From JAHRAW01 sp965249835 (GTDB lineage: Bacteria; Pseudomonadota; Gammaproteobacteria; Arenicellales; Poriferihabitantaceae), in contig CBDFMY010000003.1 of assembly GCA_965249835.1 (NCBI GenBank), positions 1,426,001 to 1,490,000 of the forward strand: 64,000 nucleotides of DNA, written 5' to 3'. Shown here one piece after another: positions 16,596 to 26,000 of the stretch (position 1 is the first letter of the stretch; the number at the start of each line of letters is the position of its first letter). The position numbers were made by a program, and so were the translations under genes. The notes beneath the pieces were generated by a model. The model had not been told where the DNA came from, ran no database searches, and was given only the letters and a program-made list of their open reading frames with translations.

Positions 16596-17624
16596 CTAAT
16601 AGCCAAGGTCAGTTCTGACTTGGTTTTGTAGCGGCTCGCCGTTTAGATAGCGTTGCATATTTTCAAAAAAAAGTTTCAGCGTCAATGCTCCATATTCGTT
16701 GCCGTCGTCCGACGAAATATGCGGCGTTAGAATTAAATTCGGCACCTTCCACAACGGCGAGTCCACCGGCAATGGTTCTTTATCAAAGACATCCAGAATC
16801 GCGCCGCACAAAGCACCCGCCTCGAGTTTTTCCGCCAGTGCCGAATAGTCGACCACCGCCGCCCGTCCGATATTCACAAGGCCGGCACCGGGTTTCAGCA
16901 GATTCAACCGCGCGCGATTGATAAGATTGCGGGTTTCCCCGGTCAGCGGCGTGACTACAAAGATAAAATCAGCCCGCGGCAGAGTTTCGTCCAGTTGCGC
17001 CACCGCAAAGATTTCATCGACTTGGTCAACCGGATTGCCGTGGCGGCTGACGCCGATGACATGCAGCCCCAATGCTTTGGCGTTTTTGGCGACGGCTTTG
17101 CCAATATTACCGACGCCGACCACAACCACGGTTTTGCCGGCGACCGGGGTGGAATAGATCGAGTCGTAAACGGATCGCGCTTGATTTGCGATGATTGCCG
17201 GCATAGCGTTGTTCAGCATCAAAATCGCCATGGCGCCGAATTCGCCTCCTTTGATTGCATGCGCCCCCTTGTTGTTGACCAGTGTCACGCCCTCTGGCAG
17301 CCAGTTCATGGGAGCAAGGTGCTCCACGCCGGCGCCGGTGATATGGATCCACTTCAAGCGGGGCGCCACCTGCGCCAGATTTTCGGTCGGCAGATTCCAG
17401 GCAACCAGCACTTCGGCGGTGGCCATGGAAGCGGTGAAATTATCCAAATCCCAGTCAATCAACACATCCAGTTTCGCCGCAACCTCCGGAAATTCCGCCG
17501 CCGCCGCATCGAACCGCTCGCGGGTGAGCGTGAACACTTCCTCGCCCGAAGGCGTGTTGGGGAAAGTATTCGGGGCGTGGTGGTTGTTTTTGATATGGAC
17601 TTTGATTTTGTCAGATGAGGTCAT
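16596..17624 (-). CDS. D-2-hydroxyacid dehydrogenase (NAD-dependent)
   Basis: Reduces 2-oxo acids or oxidises D-2-hydroxy acids with NAD(H). The 342-residue protein has the split substrate domain and a Rossmann domain with VVVGVGNIGKAVA. The catalytic triad is R in NIGRAAVVDY, E in DVFDKEPLP and H in LTPHISSD. The substrate cannot be read from sequence. It starts 9 nt after the Rieske oxygenase stop, so it belongs to that operon, and it may handle a glyoxylate-like or 2-oxo-acid product. Confidence 0.88.
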   Translation of the reverse strand: MTSSDKIKVHIKNNHHAPNTFPNTPSGEEVFTLTRERFDAAAAEFPEVAAKLDVLIDWDLDNFTASMATAEVLVAWNLPTENLAQVAPRLKWIHITGAGVEHLAPMNWLPEGVTLVNNKGAHAIKGGEFGAMAILMLNNAMPAIIANQARSVYDSIYSTPVAGKTVVVVGVGNIGKAVAKNAKALGLHVIGVSRHGNPVDQVDEIFAVAQLDETLPRADFIFVVTPLTGETRNLINRARLNLLKPGAGLVNIGRAAVVDYSALAEKLEAGALCGAILDVFDKEPLPVDSPLWKVPNLILTPHISSDDGNEYGALTLKLFFENMQRYLNGEPLQNQVRTDLGY

Positions 17625-17633
17625 TTGGGTTTC

Positions 17634-18980
17634 TCACATGCGGGTTAATTGTTCGAACACAAACCGGTCCCGGTCGGCGCCTTGCAGTGTATCCGCTTGA
17701 AAAAGAATTTCCATAACGCGGTCATTGATCTGGTTCAACAAGGCTCGTTCGTTGTCGCCACTGTCGCTCGCTCGGGGCACCTTGATCACGCTATCGCTGC
17801 CATGGGTCGGAATCACGCCGGCCGCGAGGTCGGTGGGCCGGGGTGGTGGTTTACCGTTTGCCAGATCGCGGCATAATCGGCGAATTCGCCGCCGGTAGAG
17901 TGCGATGCCGCGGTCGGTGGGAAGCAAGTGTTCTTTTTGGTGATCGCAAATCGGCCCCATTCCTTCGACGGCTTCGAGGTCGCCCGGGCTTTGTTGTTTT
18001 TCCCGGTAACTGCGGTCGATCAATTCGCCTTGTTCGATCCGCTGTATTCCTTCCGGCGTATTCCATTCCGGTGGGTCGGCGCGCTCGCCAAAATTTGCCC
18101 AAGCGTAGGCAATGCAATGTTCATCGTCAACTGGCACCACCCAGCGGGTGAAAGCACTGCGCCCGAAGTGTTTCTCCAGGGTTCCGTCGACCGCGAAAGC
18201 CGCTCCCGACTGGGTGAAATTAGGCAGGATGAGCTCGTTGACCCGCACCCATACATTATCGCCGACCCGGCGCGTGGCGGTGCCAAGGAAGCGGGTTTTT
18301 TGCCGCTCGTAAAACTGGATTTCGCCGAGTTTTCCGAACCCGTCGGAGAATTGACCGTGATGCAAAAATGCGGTATGCACCGGGTCGACAATGGCATCAA
18401 GCACCTGAATCCAGTTGCAGTTAAACGGCATTACATATGGCGTCATCACCATATCCGGCAGTTCGAATGTGTCGTAAATCGGAAATGGCGGGCGCGCTTC
18501 GGGCGGGCCCGGATAGGCAAAAATCAATCCGTTATACTCGCGCACCGGATAGGCACCCAACCGCTCGGTTTCCATGATTTTTCTTGCCAACTTTGAGTCC
18601 GTAGGCTCGCCCGGAATTTGAAGAATGGTACCGTCAATATCAAACAGCCAGCCGTGATAACAACAGCGGATTCCCTTCGCTTCGCAACGGCCGAATTCCA
18701 GCGAGGCACGGCGGTGCGGGCATTTTTTATGCACCAACCCAATACGCCCACCGAGGTCACGGAACAGAACCAGATCCTCCCCCAGCAAGCGGATCAGTTT
18801 GGGCGTGTCGCCCAATCCGCCGGTAAGAAATACCGGATGCCAGTAACGCCGCAGATACTCACCACAAATCGTGCCGGGCCCGACTTCGGTCAACTCGCGG
18901 TCGGGCGCACCTTCCCAGGTTTGGTGATAGCCGTTGAACGGCACGAATTCGGTGTTGCGGGGTAGGGGGTGGTGCGTCAT
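17634..18980 (-). CDS. Rieske non-haem iron oxygenase, alpha subunit (LigXa/phthalate-type)
   Basis: Hydroxylates or demethylates an aromatic or amine substrate using O2 and electrons from a ferredoxin. The 448 residues hold a Rieske centre (CPHRRASLEFGRC...CYHGW, about 85-115) and a catalytic domain with the iron facial triad in DAIVDPVHTAFLHH. The C-terminal extension (LLPTDRGIALYRRRIRRL) resembles the LigXa C-terminal module. The conserved Asp bridging two subunits is in the first part of the triad motif. Two bases separate it from the ferredoxin gene upstream, its likely electron donor. Confidence 0.88.
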   Translation of the reverse strand: MTHHPLPRNTEFVPFNGYHQTWEGAPDRELTEVGPGTICGEYLRRYWHPVFLTGGLGDTPKLIRLLGEDLVLFRDLGGRIGLVHKKCPHRRASLEFGRCEAKGIRCCYHGWLFDIDGTILQIPGEPTDSKLARKIMETERLGAYPVREYNGLIFAYPGPPEARPPFPIYDTFELPDMVMTPYVMPFNCNWIQVLDAIVDPVHTAFLHHGQFSDGFGKLGEIQFYERQKTRFLGTATRRVGDNVWVRVNELILPNFTQSGAAFAVDGTLEKHFGRSAFTRWVVPVDDEHCIAYAWANFGERADPPEWNTPEGIQRIEQGELIDRSYREKQQSPGDLEAVEGMGPICDHQKEHLLPTDRGIALYRRRIRRLCRDLANGKPPPRPTDLAAGVIPTHGSDSVIKVPRASDSGDNERALLNQINDRVMEILFQADTLQGADRDRFVFEQLTRM

Positions 18981-18982
18981 GG

Positions 18983-19324
18983 TCAGGTGGGTTGTGGTCT
19001 CAAAGGGTAGCCAACCCAGATAATATCCCCCTCGACTCTGGTGGGGTAGGTTGGAATTTTTCCACTGGCGGGTGCCGCCATCGCCCGCCCGCTCCTGAAA
19101 TCAAAACGCCCCTGGTGCAGTGGGCATACAACGCAGCCATCCGCGATGACGCCATCGGACAAAAAAGCGAATTCGTGGTTGCAAATGTCGCTAATGGCAA
19201 ACACTTCATCTCCATCCCGACACAGCGCGATCATCTTGTTTTCAATGCGCACCTGAGTTGGTTCCTCCGGATCGAGGGCCGACAACTCACCCGCCTGATG
19301 CCAGTGATAATGGCTCTCGCCCAT
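18983..19324 (-). CDS. Rieske-type ferredoxin
   Basis: A 113-residue soluble electron carrier with one [2Fe-2S] Rieske cluster bound by C-x-H in ICNHEF and C-x2-H in CPLHQGRF, spaced about 18 residues apart. It lacks a signal peptide or membrane anchor. It lies directly before the LigXa-type oxygenase gene and probably feeds one or both oxygenases. No ferredoxin reductase gene is seen in the window, so the reductase must be elsewhere. Confidence 0.9.
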   Translation of the reverse strand: MGESHYHWHQAGELSALDPEEPTQVRIENKMIALCRDGDEVFAISDICNHEFAFLSDGVIADGCVVCPLHQGRFDFRSGRAMAAPASGKIPTYPTRVEGDIIWVGYPLRPQPT

Positions 19325-19352
19325 GCTGGTGTCTGGGTTTGATTGCCGGTCC

Positions 19353-19766
19353 TCAGGACACGGGTTCGTTGAGTTCGATGGAATAGCCGTCCGGGTCCTG
19401 GATGAACGCCAGCATTCGCGTGCCGTGTTTCATCGGCGAAGGCTCTTTGGTGAAGGTTACGCCTTCGGATTTCAGGTATTCGCTGGCGACGCGGACATCC
19501 GCCACCTTGAGAGCCAGATGTCCCCAGGCGTTGCCGCGTTCGTAGGGTTCCTGTTGGTCCCAGTTGTAGGTCAATTCCAGGGTGGTGCCTTCATCCTCGC
19601 CCTGATAGCCAACGAAGGTGTTGGTGAAACGGCCCTCCGGATAGTCGGTTTTTCGCAGAACCTTCATGCCGAGAATCCGTGTGTAGAAATCCAGCGATTT
19701 GTCGAGGTCGCTGACCCGAATCATCGCGTGATCAATTTTGAAATTCGGTTTTGCATGGTTGGTCAT
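19353..19766 (-). CDS. gloA: Lactoylglutathione lyase (glyoxalase I)
   Basis: Converts the methylglyoxal-glutathione hemithioacetal to S-lactoylglutathione. The 137-residue VOC-fold protein matches GloA closely: DHAMIRVSDLDKSLDFYT, LGMKVLRK-DYPEGRFT, GTTLELTYNWD, GHLALKV and FIQDPDGYSIEL, giving the metal ligands H, E, H, E. The short length is the Ni-type bacterial form. The ATG overlaps the end of the upstream Rieske gene by 4 nt and has CGAGGG upstream, so it is part of the oxygenase operon. An aldehyde by-product may be detoxified here (inference). Confidence 0.9.
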   Translation of the reverse strand: MTNHAKPNFKIDHAMIRVSDLDKSLDFYTRILGMKVLRKTDYPEGRFTNTFVGYQGEDEGTTLELTYNWDQQEPYERGNAWGHLALKVADVRVASEYLKSEGVTFTKEPSPMKHGTRMLAFIQDPDGYSIELNEPVS

Positions 19767-20920
19767 TTTTGCCCTCGCACCGATGGGTTTTGTTTGGTCT
19801 TCGAATCTGCGATGGAATCATACACCATCTCTTGAAACCGCCGCACGCTGGTTTCCCATGCCGGCGACAGCCAGCCGCCGCCATCGGCCACCGCCGACCT
19901 GCGACCGAGTTGAAGGCGCTCGCACATGGCGTGGTCCTCCTCGTGAACTTTCCACCACAAGTCCCGTAGCGCATCGATTTCCCCGGCCGGCACATGGCCA
20001 TCGCGCAACAAATAAATCGCCCGACGCTGGCCGGTCTGACCGGCGTTGAGCGCCGTGTTGAGATGAACCCCCAGTTGATCCGGGGCGTAGGTGGCGAGCA
20101 CGAAATTGGGGAACAGGGTGAGGTAACTGGAATCCGCCGCCAGGGTGTCGGCGCGTGCGGACGGAATTCGGTCGGCCGGTAACTGCACGGTGCAACCGAG
20201 GCAGTGGCGGTCGATAAAAGGCGCATGATCGGCCAGCGGCTGGTCGGTGGTCGCCGAATGGACAAACTGGACATGGTAGGGCTCGATAAAGTTCTCCAAG
20301 AGAAACTTCCAGTTGGTGTTGACCACGCCGAAGTCGAGCATCGCCACCGGTTTCAGCAACGCCAAATCCAGATGCGCCAGCCGCGCAACCGCCGGCTGAA
20401 TAAACTCCTCGAACGGCGAGGCACCGCTGTCGAGATTGACGAATATCCAGTCGTGCCACACCGCACAGCGAATCGCCACCAAGCCATTTTGTTCCATGTC
20501 GAAGCCCGCCGGCGTTTGATTATCCACGCCGCCAAAGAACGGAGCCGCGCGCAACGCGCCGCTCAAGTCATAACTCCAACTGTGATAAGGACAACGAATC
20601 AACCGGCCAACATTACCCGGCTGCTCAACCAATTTCAGGCAACGATGCCGGCATACATTATGAAACGCCGTAATCTTGCCCGTGCCGTTGCGCTCACCAT
20701 CCTCGCCGCGCACCAGCAACACCGGCCGCCCGGCCACATCAACCGGCAGCACATCCCCGCGCTCCGGTATTTCGTGGGCAAACCCCGCAAACACCCACGA
20801 ACGCGAAAACAGGCACTCGTTCTCCAGCGCATGAAACTCTTCGCTGTTATACGCGAATGCGGGCAAGCCGTGACGGATGTCGGCGGTGCGGGTAAAATTT
20901 TTGAAGGATTCGGAGTTCAC
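19763..20920 (-). CDS. Rieske non-haem iron oxygenase (carnitine/choline-monooxygenase-like alpha subunit)
   Basis: A 385-residue oxygenase with Rieske cluster ligands in CRHRCLKL and CPYHSW (about 88-112) and iron triad residues in NFIEPYHVQFVHS. The layout and length match the family of glycine-betaine, carnitine and choline Rieske monooxygenases more than ring-hydroxylating dioxygenases, but the substrate cannot be set from sequence. Start is a GTG at 20920. It is the first long gene of the catabolic operon and is followed with a 4-nt overlap by gloA. Confidence 0.85.
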   Translation of the reverse strand: MNSESFKNFTRTADIRHGLPAFAYNSEEFHALENECLFSRSWVFAGFAHEIPERGDVLPVDVAGRPVLLVRGEDGERNGTGKITAFHNVCRHRCLKLVEQPGNVGRLIRCPYHSWSYDLSGALRAAPFFGGVDNQTPAGFDMEQNGLVAIRCAVWHDWIFVNLDSGASPFEEFIQPAVARLAHLDLALLKPVAMLDFGVVNTNWKFLLENFIEPYHVQFVHSATTDQPLADHAPFIDRHCLGCTVQLPADRIPSARADTLAADSSYLTLFPNFVLATYAPDQLGVHLNTALNAGQTGQRRAIYLLRDGHVPAGEIDALRDLWWKVHEEDHAMCERLQLGRRSAVADGGGWLSPAWETSVRRFQEMVYDSIADSKTKQNPSVRGQK

Positions 20921-20953
20921 GTTACAACGATCTAATTCCCTCTAATAACATAT

Positions 20954-21049
20954 CTATTCCCTTAAAAGAAATTTTCGGATGTCGGCCTTGGTATCCTTCC
21001 TTTCTATCGAAAGGTGTATTTCAATGCTGTTGTCTTTTCTGATTGACAT
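20954..21049 (-). CDS. 31-residue peptide behind a perfect Shine-Dalgarno
   Basis: On the minus strand AGGAGG (complement of 21055-21060) sits 5 nt before ATG 21049, which opens a 31-codon frame (MSIRKDNSIEIHLS, ending LLRE). The peptide is charged, with no hydrophobic segment. The frame lies 24 nt after the stop of the zinc-ribbon gene and 33 nt before the Rieske operon GTG. It may be the last gene of the restriction-modification operon, or a leader peptide for the oxygenase operon, or a degraded gene. No family is recognised. Confidence 0.45.
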   Translation of the reverse strand: MSIRKDNSIEIHLSIERKDTKADIRKFLLRE

Positions 21050-21073
21050 TTAATCCTCCTAATGTGGTGTTTG

Positions 21074-21274
21074 CTATATAACATTGGCTTCAAAATTGGC
21101 TGGTGCGCGTTCTCCGCATTGGCGACAGTAAAGTTCAAGTTCAAGGTCTGCATGGTCGGTTTCCTGCCAACACAATTTCTCATCGATGGCTTGATACCTA
21201 TCCCATGCGTTTGGTGGAGTAATGAACTCGATTGCCCCGCATTCCGGGCAAGCGTATTTCGGATTGTTTAGCAT
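21074..21274 (-). CDS. Small zinc-ribbon protein
   Basis: A 66-residue acidic protein with two CxxC pairs, CPECG near residue 9 and CRQCG near residue 50, spaced as in a zinc ribbon. No other domain is present. The ribosome site before ATG 21274 is weak. It follows the restriction endonuclease gene by 19 nt on the same strand, so it is probably in that operon. A controller role has not been shown for such a gene and is not claimed. Confidence 0.6.
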   Translation of the reverse strand: MLNNPKYACPECGAIEFITPPNAWDRYQAIDEKLCWQETDHADLELELYCRQCGERAPANFEANVI

Positions 21275-21293
21275 GATTATATTCAGTGAGACG

Positions 21294-22070
21294 TTACTGG
21301 TATTCGCTTGCTATTGAAAAGCGCGCCGAATTAACAAATTGAACACTATTGTAGTTTTCTATTTCACCAAATGCAAACCGCCAAATACAATAACATTCGC
21401 CCCTTTTTTCAAAGAAAATAAGATGAACTCGCTTGTCAGTGTGCTCTTGCCACTGGCGGAATGGATAATACATCTGCCGAATTATTACATTGTTCGTGGA
21501 AGAATTTTTTGCCTCCACCAGTAACACTTTATCGCCGCTTTCATAGCCGGCGTCAACTTCTGTCTGAACACCTTTCACAGTAATTCTGGTTTTATGAGTG
21601 CCGGAAAAAAACGAGAATTCAGGCGTATATTTTCTCCCTCGTATAGTTAAAACAAGTGAGTCATCATTCATAAAACTGCGAATTAAACTGGTAGCGTAAG
21701 CATAGTCTAAATGTTGCATTTCAGAGTTTCCAATTTTTGATGTGTCAGGTGAGAATGACAACTTTGAATCATAGGAAATAATCGGACTGTTAATGTCAGG
21801 AATATCAACATATCCTTCGCCTCTAATAATTGCGTATTCGCCGTTTTTGACGGGTAAAAGAAACAGATCGTTTTCTCGAAAAATTTTCGGGCGATTTTCG
21901 CGAGAATCTTGTTTACACAAAATCCGAACTTCCTTTCCGCTGGTATTTTTGAAATCTTGGCACGACGTTTTAATTTTCGCGCTACTCAAAATGAAAGGTG
22001 CAGTTGCAAAGTCATGGGCAAGGATATGGTAATCCGTGCAAATCTTCACCCAGGATTTATCGGATGCCAT
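21294..22070 (-). CDS. Type II restriction endonuclease (PD-(D/E)XK fold)
   Basis: Expected to cleave DNA at the site protected by the adjacent methylase. From ATG 22070 the 258-residue protein has the catalytic pattern D173 in EVDAGYESG and E186-x-K188 in LLVEAKNS. A helix (RQMYYPFRQW) that packs against the core and a strand follow. ATG 22070 begins 4 nt after the methylase stop. A TTG at 22124 would give an 18-residue longer product overlapping the methylase by 50 nt, without a better ribosome site. The gene is visibly more AT-rich than the flanking genes, as transferred restriction systems often are. The recognition site is unknown. Confidence 0.75.
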   Translation of the reverse strand: MASDKSWVKICTDYHILAHDFATAPFILSSAKIKTSCQDFKNTSGKEVRILCKQDSRENRPKIFRENDLFLLPVKNGEYAIIRGEGYVDIPDINSPIISYDSKLSFSPDTSKIGNSEMQHLDYAYATSLIRSFMNDDSLVLTIRGRKYTPEFSFFSGTHKTRITVKGVQTEVDAGYESGDKVLLVEAKNSSTNNVIIRQMYYPFRQWQEHTDKRVHLIFFEKRGECYCIWRFAFGEIENYNSVQFVNSARFSIASEYQ

Positions 22071-22074
22071 CTCG

Positions 22075-22968
22075 TTAAATTCCGCTGAACAGACTTTCAA
22101 AATAAGCGGCACTTTCTTCGCCAACGCCGATTTTGGAATTCAGCAACTGGTTTTGTTGTATTACATCGTCAATCCGCTTAACTGCCATATCGGAAAGATA
22201 ACCTTTTTCTGAATCAATCCCGACAAAGTTTCTGCCATTACGCAAGGCTGACACGCCGGTGGTTGCGCTTCCGCAAAATGGGTCAAGCACTATGTCATCT
22301 TTGTTTGTGCAGGCCAGTATAATTCTTTCCAAAAGTAACTCTGGTTTTTGTGTCGGGTGTTTCCCGTATTTTTTTTCTCCGGCCTTCGGTGTGTTGATCG
22401 CCCAAACACTGCGCATTTGCCTATCGGGTTTTTTTATAAAATCCCCCGCCCATTTTGTTTTCTTCATCAGTTCATAATTGAATTTATGTTTTGCTTTTTT
22501 CGTTTTGCGTGCCCACAGCAAGGTTTCATGGCTGGCGGCAAACATACGGCACGCCAAATTAGGTGCTGCATTCGGTTTATACCAGCAGATTTCGTTCAAC
22601 AAGTGCCATCCCTGTTTCTGCAACGCGAAACCGCATGCGTATATGGAATGATAAGTTCCCGACACCCACAGCGAGCCGTTTTCTTTTAATACGCGATGGC
22701 ACGCTGCAATCCAGTTATAGTGAAATTCATAGTCTTTTTCGATTCCATTACTCTTGTCCCATTTTCCTTTGTTTACACTTACGCGCTTTCCTGCGTGGCA
22801 AGTGAAGCCGTCGTTGGAGAGATTATAAGGGGGGTCGGCAAAAATTAGATCAACGGTTTCTGCGGGAATATTATTCAAAACTTCCACTGCATCGCCTTCA
22901 AACAGCCGCACCTTTTCGGTTTTGTAAAAAGCGTTCATTTTCCCGGTTTTGTTCGTGCGTTTTGCCAT
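22075..22968 (-). CDS. DNA adenine N6-methyltransferase, beta class
   Basis: Methylates adenine in the restriction site using SAM. The catalytic DPPY motif (FADPPYNLSNDG, residues 45-48) comes first and the SAM-binding motif (LDPFCGSATTG) near the C-terminus. This order defines the beta class. The stretch after DPPY (RVSVNKGKWDKS) and HPTQKPELL match the M.HinfI/M.DpnA-like branch. ATG 22968 is preferred, and a TTG at 22995 adds nine residues. It is the first gene of the minus-strand operon with the endonuclease. Confidence 0.88.
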   Translation of the reverse strand: MAKRTNKTGKMNAFYKTEKVRLFEGDAVEVLNNIPAETVDLIFADPPYNLSNDGFTCHAGKRVSVNKGKWDKSNGIEKDYEFHYNWIAACHRVLKENGSLWVSGTYHSIYACGFALQKQGWHLLNEICWYKPNAAPNLACRMFAASHETLLWARKTKKAKHKFNYELMKKTKWAGDFIKKPDRQMRSVWAINTPKAGEKKYGKHPTQKPELLLERIILACTNKDDIVLDPFCGSATTGVSALRNGRNFVGIDSEKGYLSDMAVKRIDDVIQQNQLLNSKIGVGEESAAYFESLFSGI

Positions 22969-23038
22969 TTTTGCGTCTTCGTTCAAGATAGTCAAAATTT
23001 GGGAAAATGGCGATTATATCCCGCCCGCCAATCCCCCG

Positions 23039-26000
23039 CTACATATTCCGCCGGTATTGTCCGCCGACTTCGTATAGCAGGTTTGAGATTTGTCCGAGGG
23101 AGCAGAACTTTACCGCTTCCACCAGTTCGGCGAAGATGTTTTTGTCGGTGAGAGCCGCTTGGCGGACTTTGTCAAGGGCGGCTTCGCATTGCTCCTGATT
23201 GCGCGCGTGGAATTCCCGCAGGCGTTTGATTTGGCTTTGTTTTTCTTCCTCGCTGGAGCGCGCCAGTTGGATGGTGGGTTGTTGCGAATCGCCGGTGCCG
23301 AGGAATGTGTTGACGCCGATAATCGGTAGACTGCCGTCGTGTTTGCGGTGTTCGTATAACATGGACTCGTCCTGAATTTTGCCCCGCTGGTAGCCGGTTT
23401 CCATGGCGCCGAGCACGCCGCCGCGCTCGGAGATTCGTTCGAACTCGAGTAGCACCGCCTCTTCCACTAATTCGGTTAGTTGCTCGACGATGAAACTGCC
23501 CTGATTGGGGTTGTGGTTGAACGCCAATCCCCATTCGCGGTTGATGATTAATTGAATCGCCAGCGCACGGCGCACCGATTGTTCGGTCGGCGTGGTAATC
23601 GCTTCGTCGAAGGCGTTGGTGTGCAAACTGTTGCAGTTGTCGTAGATGGCGATGAGTGCTTGCAGCGTGGTGCGGATGTCGTTGAAGTCCATTTCTTGCG
23701 CGTGTAGCGAGCGGCCGGAGGTTTGTATGTGGTATTTCAATTTTTGCGCACGTTCGCCGGCAGCGTATTTTTCGCGCATGGTCACGGCCCAGATGCGTCG
23801 CGCCACGCGCCCCATGACGGTGTATTCGGGGTCCATACCGTTGCTGAAAAAGAACGACAGGTTGGGCGCGAAGTCGTCGATGTTCATGCCGCGGGCGAGA
23901 TAACTTTCTATGTATGTGAAGCCGTTGGCGAGTGTGAATGCCAATTGCGTGATCGGATTGGCACCGGCTTCGGCGATGTGATAGCCGGAGATTGATACCG
24001 AATAAAAATTGCGCACCTGATGCCGGATGAAATATGCTTGAATGTCGCCCATCAGTTTGAGCGAAAACTCGATGGAAAAAATACAGGTGTTCTGACCTTG
24101 ATCTTCTTTGAGAATATCCGCCTGCACCGTGCCGCGCACGCGGTTCAACGCGTTGCTCGTGATGGTGTTGCGCTCGGCATCATCGGGTTCGCGATCGTGT
24201 TCACGGCGAAAGCCGTCTATTTTTTGATTGATGGCGGCGTTCAGAAACATCGCCATGATGATCGGCGCCGGACCGTTGATGGTCATCGACACCGAGGTCA
24301 TATGGTCGCACAAATCAAACCCGTGGTATAGTGCTTCAAGGTCGTCGAGGGTGGCGATGGAAACGCCGGAGTTGCCGACCTTGCCATAAATGTCCGGTCG
24401 CTCGTCCGGGTCGCAGCCATACAAGGTGACCGAGTCAAACGCGGTGGAAAGTCGTTTTGCTTCGGCATGCGCCGATAGTTTTTTGAATCTGCGGTTGGTG
24501 CGAAACGCATCCCCTTCGCCGGCGAACATGCGGGTCGGGTCTTCGTTTTCGCGCTTCAACGAAAACACGCCGGCGGTAAAGGGAAATCGGCCCGGCAGGT
24601 TTTCCAGTTTCAACCAGGTCAACAGGTCGCCGTGGTCGTGGTATTCCGGCAGGGCGATTTTGCGCACCTGATTGCCGGACAGCGTGGAGACGGCAAGGTC
24701 GGTGCGAACTTCCCGGTCGCGGGTTTGCACTACCAGTTCATCCGCCTGGTAACGCTCCCGCAACGCCGGCCAGCCGGCCAGCAGGTCTTTGCTTTCTTTA
24801 TCCATTTGCCGGTCGCGCTCAGTAATCAGCCGCTCCAGATCGTGAACATCATGGTTGCCCGAATCCTGCAGCAACATTTCCCGGCTGGCTTCCAATTGCT
24901 GACGCTGTCGCGCACTGCTCGCCTGATTCTTTGTGTTGGCTTTGTATGCCCGCACGGTCTCGGCAATCTCCGCCAGATAGCGCACGCGATTGGGCGGAAT
25001 TAATTTATGGCGGTCGGTGGAGCAGCGATTCGTGACCGCGGGCAAGGTATCTTTTGTTCGTCGCAATCCCAACGCCTCAAGCGCGGTCGACATTCCCTGA
25101 TAAAGCGCGGTTACGCCGTCATCATTAAACTGCGCGGCGATGGTTCCGTAGACCGGCATGTCTTCGGGCGCACTCGAAAACGCTTCGCGGTTGCGTTGCA
25201 CTTGTTTGCACACATCGCGGTAGGCATCCCTCGCGCCGACGCGGTCGAATTTATTGATGGCGACGAAGTCGGCGAAGTCGAGCATATCGATTTTTTCCAG
25301 TTGACTCTGAGCGCCGTATTCCGGGGTCATGACATAGAGCGAGCAATCCACCAAATCGGAAACGCCGGTGTCGCCTTGGCCGATGCCCGGCGTTTCGATG
25401 AGTATTAAATCGAACCCGGCCAGTTTGCAGGCGTTGATCATCAGCGGAAGTCGGCGCGGCAACTCGCCGCCCGCGCCGCGGTGACGGGTCGCCACCGAGC
25501 GCATGAAAATGTTCGGGTGGGAAATCGCGTTCATGCGGATGCGGTCGCCGAGCAGTGCGCCGCCGCTTTTACGCCGCGACGGGTCCACCGCGATGATGGC
25601 GATTTTGAGGTCGTCGCGCCGGCGAAAACGCAACACCAGTTCATCGGTCAGCGAAGACTTGCCGCTACCGCCGGTGCCGGTGATGCCGAGCACCGGGGTT
25701 CTGCTGTTTTTGTTTTCGCCGTTGGTGCAATCCGAATTCGCCGACTTGATCAAACCGGACAACGACTCATCGCACTGGTCTTTTTCCAGCGCACTCAGCA
25801 ATCTGGCAAGGGCGCGCCGGTCGCCGTCTTTTACTTCGCGCAATGTCGGCGGCGGCGCCTCCATGTGGCTTGCGCGACACTGCGCGATGGTGTCCTCGAT
25901 CATTCCCACGAGACCCATTTGCTGGCCGTCTTTTGGTGTATAAATTCGAGTGATTCCGTAAGTTTCCAGTTCCTTGATTTCGTCGGCGATGATGACGCCG

